Assembly (NCBI GenBank): GCA_021904315.1
Contig: CM038925.1
Coordinates: forward strand, 11,968,501 to 12,032,500
From: Sphagnum magellanicum
Taxonomy: Eukaryota > Streptophyta > Sphagnopsida > Sphagnales > Sphagnaceae
Direction: 5' to 3'
DNA length: 64,000 bases
The notes under the pieces were generated by a model, which saw only the letters and a list, made by a program, of their open reading frames with translations, searched no databases and was not told the origin of the DNA. A program made the position numbers and the translations under genes. Positions 59,746-64,000 of the stretch are shown here, in pieces. The first letter of the stretch is position 1; the number at the start of each line of letters is the position of its first letter.

Positions 59746-62700
59746 TCACTTGCTTTTCACAAGTGTTTTCTCAACAAGCTCATCAGTTGTCACCCCAATG
59801 ATATCATTCGCATGTGTCAGACTTTCATCTGTGTACATTCCCTCTGAATCCTGCATGTTTTCAGAAGGAGATCCAAATACTTTGTCAATTTGAAGACAAT
59901 TCTCATCGGAGCTTTTGACTGGAGAAGAGATGGAAAAACAATGACAGATTTGAGCAAAAAAACTCAGGCTTGCATATCCTGAGGAGAAGCAACAACAGCA
60001 AAATGAGAAAAAGGTGAGGTGTGCGTACCTTGGATACAATCTCCAGTTTTTCTAACTTGGAGATAGCATCATCAACCTCAAAATCACATTTTTCATTGAA
60101 CTTGGTTGCAAGCAGCTGCTCACAGCGGCGATCCAGATCCTGCTTTACAGAAGTGAAAAGTGTCAATGCACAGCAAATCTCCCCTGCTTCCAAGGCACCC
60201 AGCCCCAGGACAAAGAAAGCTTAAAACTGCTACGTACCTCCTCAGTAGCTTTTCCTTGAGTCATCAATATAAAATATGCAAGGATCACCTCCTTCACCTG
60301 CAGAAGGAAATTCACACGTGACTCATTTTAAGCTCAGTCAGATGGTAGCTTCCAAACTTGAAGACCAGCCTAAATTCAGTGGCACAGCAACCAAATTTTG
60401 ATTTAGAAATGTAGAAGAAAATGTCCAGATAAAGTATGATGTAATGGAAACAGCACAAGTCAGAAAAAAATTAACTGTCAGATTCACAAACCTCTTGTTG
60501 GATCACGTCATCACAAAGGTGGAGAAGGGTGCCCCTTCCACTATCAAGCTGTTTGTCGTACATTGATTTAGTGATCAAGTTCTGGTACTGCGCGAGATTT
60601 GCCTGGAAACTGCTTCCAGCAACTCAATAACAAATAGTCAGGCCTCAAGACAATCAATCTGTTGTCTACTTGTGTGAAGTGATTGCAGCATATTTGATCA
60701 AAAAGTCAGCTGCTACAAACATAAAATGCAAATAAATTTATTTTTTTAACTTTGTGTGTGGATGGAGAACATCTGCATACTCATGGATTAAGGTTGACCT
60801 GAATAGAATTGACACATGACCCAATATTGTTGTGGAGATTTCAGATCTGACAATGTACCAAGCAATAGGAAAAAGAGGACATCCAAGCCTAGAAAACAGA
60901 GAATGGGTTGAACATGAAAAAGAAACAAAAGGAAGAAGAAGAAGAGAAGAACCACATATGGAAACAGCGAGAGAGAAACAACATGGAGAATTTTTTAAGA
61001 GCATGATGATTGAGGACAAAATGAGCTTTGAAAAGCTCCTGACTCGGGATTAAAGAAATGCTTGAAAAAAATCATTTTGAAGATTGCAAAGACCAATCTT
61101 TAGATGCAATAAAAACAGTGTCTTCCACATAGAATACATATGTCACCATTCTTTCACTGAGTTTGAAGGCACATACGTGAAATAGATTTTTGCAATATAG
61201 CCAATGATGCCACCAAGGATTGCCAAAGCCACCCATACATCAGCATTTCCCACCTCTAGTGATCCAAGTAAGGCCACCTGCAAGTGACAAGTAGCATCTC
61301 TATAATAAGAAGATGGTAAATGATTCTATAAAACATCAAGTGATTGCAGAGAGAAAAAAAAATCCACAGAAATTGTAAGATAGCTGACCAAACGAGTGAT
61401 TGGGTCAGTTCCAAACAAACCAAAACATTCATAATTATACATTGTTCAAATACTCCAAATAGCACATGTGAATGGAAAACACACCTGAAACTTACCAAGC
61501 CTACAACCGCTGAGATCAGTAATTTGACCCAGTCCATGGGTGTCAATCCTGGGTTCTTCTTCTCAGGCTGTGATGGCACAATGAACAGGAGTCAGGTGTT
61601 AGTTTTCATAATCCAAGGAGATGGAGATCTTTCTCATACTACCCTAGTACCAACTGCAGACTTTTTTGGAACCTCCCCATCTAAAGGTGATCAAGGTCCT
61701 GATCAGCTTGAAATCCCCTTTCTCCATGTCGACACATTTGGGAGTGATAGAAGTTGGATCAAATCCTCTTTCAAACATATACCCTGTAGAGTGAACTGCC
61801 AAACTCAGAGAGAACTTGAAGCTGGATGAAAAAAAGTCAAGGCACCCAGAATAGCTAGCAAGTTCCTTCTGCTACATTGAAAGCCCTAATATTATTATCT
61901 TTGCAAGAAGATGAAAAAAAACTTACAAGGACAAGCTCCATGTCTGCCATTGGAATGTTTCGGAAATGTTTCACATAAATAGCACGGTCCCCAAGAGGTG
62001 AGTTGATAGGATGAGGTTTGGATGCCTTTCTGCATCACACAAACCCTGTTATATTCCCAAAACCCAAAACATGGCTCAATGTGTTACACACTTCTTCAGC
62101 TCTCAAATGATGGCACAAACAATCTGCCAGCAGTTTCCCCCCCTGCTGCAGCAGATCCCTCCTAGTATATCCCAATGTCACACTAGCAACAGCACCCTAG
62201 CCTTAAGTGATCACCAGAAACATGGGTTTACAAAATACCTGTACACCAAGATGATGCGGTCAAATGTAGGCTCCTGGACTGTATTCTCGTGGAATAAATT
62301 CTTGAAACTACACAAGTACAGCCAAATCTTGCCATTATTAAACCTTAAAAAGATAAAGCTAAATCTATTAGCATAATCAGCACATACGTGAGTTGGATAA
62401 GGAGATGCAAAAAAACACTAGGTTAGCTGATTGACTTTCTTTGTCTGTAGGCAATTGTTATATAAACGGAGCCTTTTCCGCCAATAATAAGGTTGAATAT
62501 AGAGGTGGTGTACCTGATGTCCATATTTTGAATGCGGATACGTTCAATGTGAAGATTTTCATCCTGGGTCTTCTGCTGAGTGTCCTCTCGTTGAACACCA
62601 AAATCTGACTCCACAATTGACAACTTTCTGGACAGAGTTTTTGAGACCACATGATGATGCTCTTCGTGTAACTTCTGCAACCTATTCCAACTCAAGGGAA

Positions 62701-64000
62701 AAAAAGTCACTGAGTTGCAGAACCTTAAGAGATGAGCACCATTGACGAGTCTCTAAAACAGACCAAGTTCCTGTTGTTGCTACGAACCACACCACCCATT
62801 GTAGCACTAGAAGTGTATGACTCTACACTGCAACTATGTGTGTGGTGACTGCAATGTTACCTTAACTTCTGCAAAAGCCAATTCCAAGCACGTGAAATCA
62901 GGAGATCCAGCTTCGACATGATGAAGTAGTCAGTTGTGCGGTCAATTCCAATTCCTCGGCGGAAAATCACATACTGAAGCCAAAATAAAACACTCAGACT
63001 GTGAGCAACTTGATTCAGACACTCACAATTGCTGCTCTGTACTCCCAAGTACACACCCAACAGTCCCCTTTCTCCATTGGATACCAACCCTTCAAGCTTG
63101 ATGACACTACTTGAGCAGTAGGAGTGCAAAAGAAACTATGCTCATAAATTGAGGACTGATTACCTGAGTTGCAAAGGATGGGACTTCTGCAAAGTGACCC
63201 TGACTGAAAAATGTGGTGAACAACTTCTTGTCCAACTGCAGCAAATCCACTCAAATGCCAAGTTTTTCAGCAGTTGCATGACCCGGAAAAAAGAAAAAAA
63301 CAGACCAAAAAATTGCCTTCTTTTTGTTTCATGTCACCTCAAGACTCGCTACAGAGAATGAATCAAGTATGAATCAAGAACATTGAAGTCATACATACAA
63401 ACCTTGGATTTGTCGACTGCAATTGGCATATTGAGAAGATACTCGCCTGATGTTGCCACCTCCACTTCATCATCAGTCAGAATCTTGAAATTGCTCTTTG
63501 ACATCAACTGAGCAACAACAGTAAAGATGAAAAAATTACAGTTGTGAGGGACTTGCAAAACTCCATCCTGTAGTGTGTGGAGAGCAATTCAGTTTACAAC
63601 AAGTTTTGAAAACACAGCTTAGAAACACACAGAAACTCTGCACAATGACTTCTTTTTCAGAGAGAAATTTGAAAACACCGGATTGACTGACATCTTTAGA
63701 CCAAATTCACAACTGCTAAAAGGCCTGATTCTTTTTTTGAGAGAGACTTTTGATGGTGGGGGCATTGGGAAGGATGTATCTTCAGAGCTGTTTGCTCTCA
63801 GTTTCAACTCATGGAAAAATACCTACTTCAAGAGGTTTGTTTGTTTGTGCTGACAGCCAACAAAAAGGATGTTGTCAATGTGAACAAACAAACTCTGAGA
63901 AAGGAAGAGCTAGACTGTGATGTCAAAAGGACTTTTGTTGCACCTGGAATAGGATCTGCAAGAATCGCTGCTCAAGCTTATCCACTTCCTCCACTGATAG
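59746..64000 (-). CDS. DUF3754 family membrane protein (TMEM143-like), C-terminal part
   Basis: The gene is partial: it continues past 64000, so the N-terminus is missing. The function is unknown; plant members are predicted organelle membrane proteins. Minus-strand exons are 64000-63944, 63567-63403 (or 63507-63403 with a separate short upstream exon), 63235-63164, 62973-62861, 62681-62514, 62307-62239, 62029-61927, 61567-61496, 61277-61177, 60609-60492, 60297-60238, 60139-60029 and a last exon ending at 59746. Phases agree at all junctions except the last. Signatures include [51 protein letters not shown] and [17 protein letters not shown]. Two membrane spans follow ([16 protein letters not shown] and [20 protein letters not shown]), then a soluble tail with [20 protein letters not shown] and [13 protein letters not shown]. 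The last exon's natural frame needs one base more than the previous exon supplies if CAG at 59921-59919 is the acceptor. An acceptor after GAG (exon start 59901) would restore phase. Confidence 0.9.

Overview
The window looks like nuclear DNA of a land plant. Genes carry many short GT-AG introns, interstitial TTTAGGG-type telomere motifs occur, and every gene I could name belongs to a plant family: ACT-repeat (ACR) protein, PLAC8 Cys-rich protein, mitochondrial succinate/fumarate carrier, DUF3754 membrane protein and an ABA2-type SDR. Large AT-rich, repeat-laden spacers suggest a big genome such as a fern, lycophyte or gymnosperm, but the species cannot be told from the sequence.

Layout. 1-3.7 kb: AT-rich spacer with a diverged duplication and a fold-back element. 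3.7-5.9 kb: a complete four-exon short-chain dehydrogenase/reductase (+). 7.7-10.2 kb: a complete seven-exon four-ACT-domain protein (-), with a pyrimidine-rich minisatellite about 1.1 kb upstream of its start. 12-45 kb: gene-poor spacer with decayed fold-back elements, a short Helitron, a tRNA-derived SINE, degenerate tandem arrays, a telomere-like minisatellite, a GC-rich island, an unrecognised coding-like stretch (28.2-30.0 kb) and a decayed hAT-like transposase. 45.4-46.2 kb: a complete three-exon PLAC8 gene (-), whose upstream side holds two tandem arrays and a second Helitron. 50.8-51.2 kb: a rearranged inverted-repeat structure. 54.5-58.4 kb: a head-to-head pair, a predicted plastid membrane protein with a C-terminal zinc ribbon (-) and the succinate/fumarate carrier (+). 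59.7-64 kb: the C-terminal part of a DUF3754 gene (-), running off the window end and convergent with the carrier.

The genes do not form a pathway; they are independent housekeeping or signalling loci. The carrier and the zinc-ribbon protein share a start-to-start interval of only 425 bp and both appear organelle-directed, so co-regulation is possible. The most unusual signals are in the repeats: two short Helitrons with matching ends but unrelated interiors, one bracketed by an exact 14-bp direct repeat; a fold-back family with a perfect palindrome nested in each arm; and an interleaved A-B-A'-B' inverted structure. I saw no rRNA, tRNA gene, CRISPR array or recognisable LTR element. Exon boundaries were set by hand from splice consensus, reading-frame continuity and family memory; no search was run.
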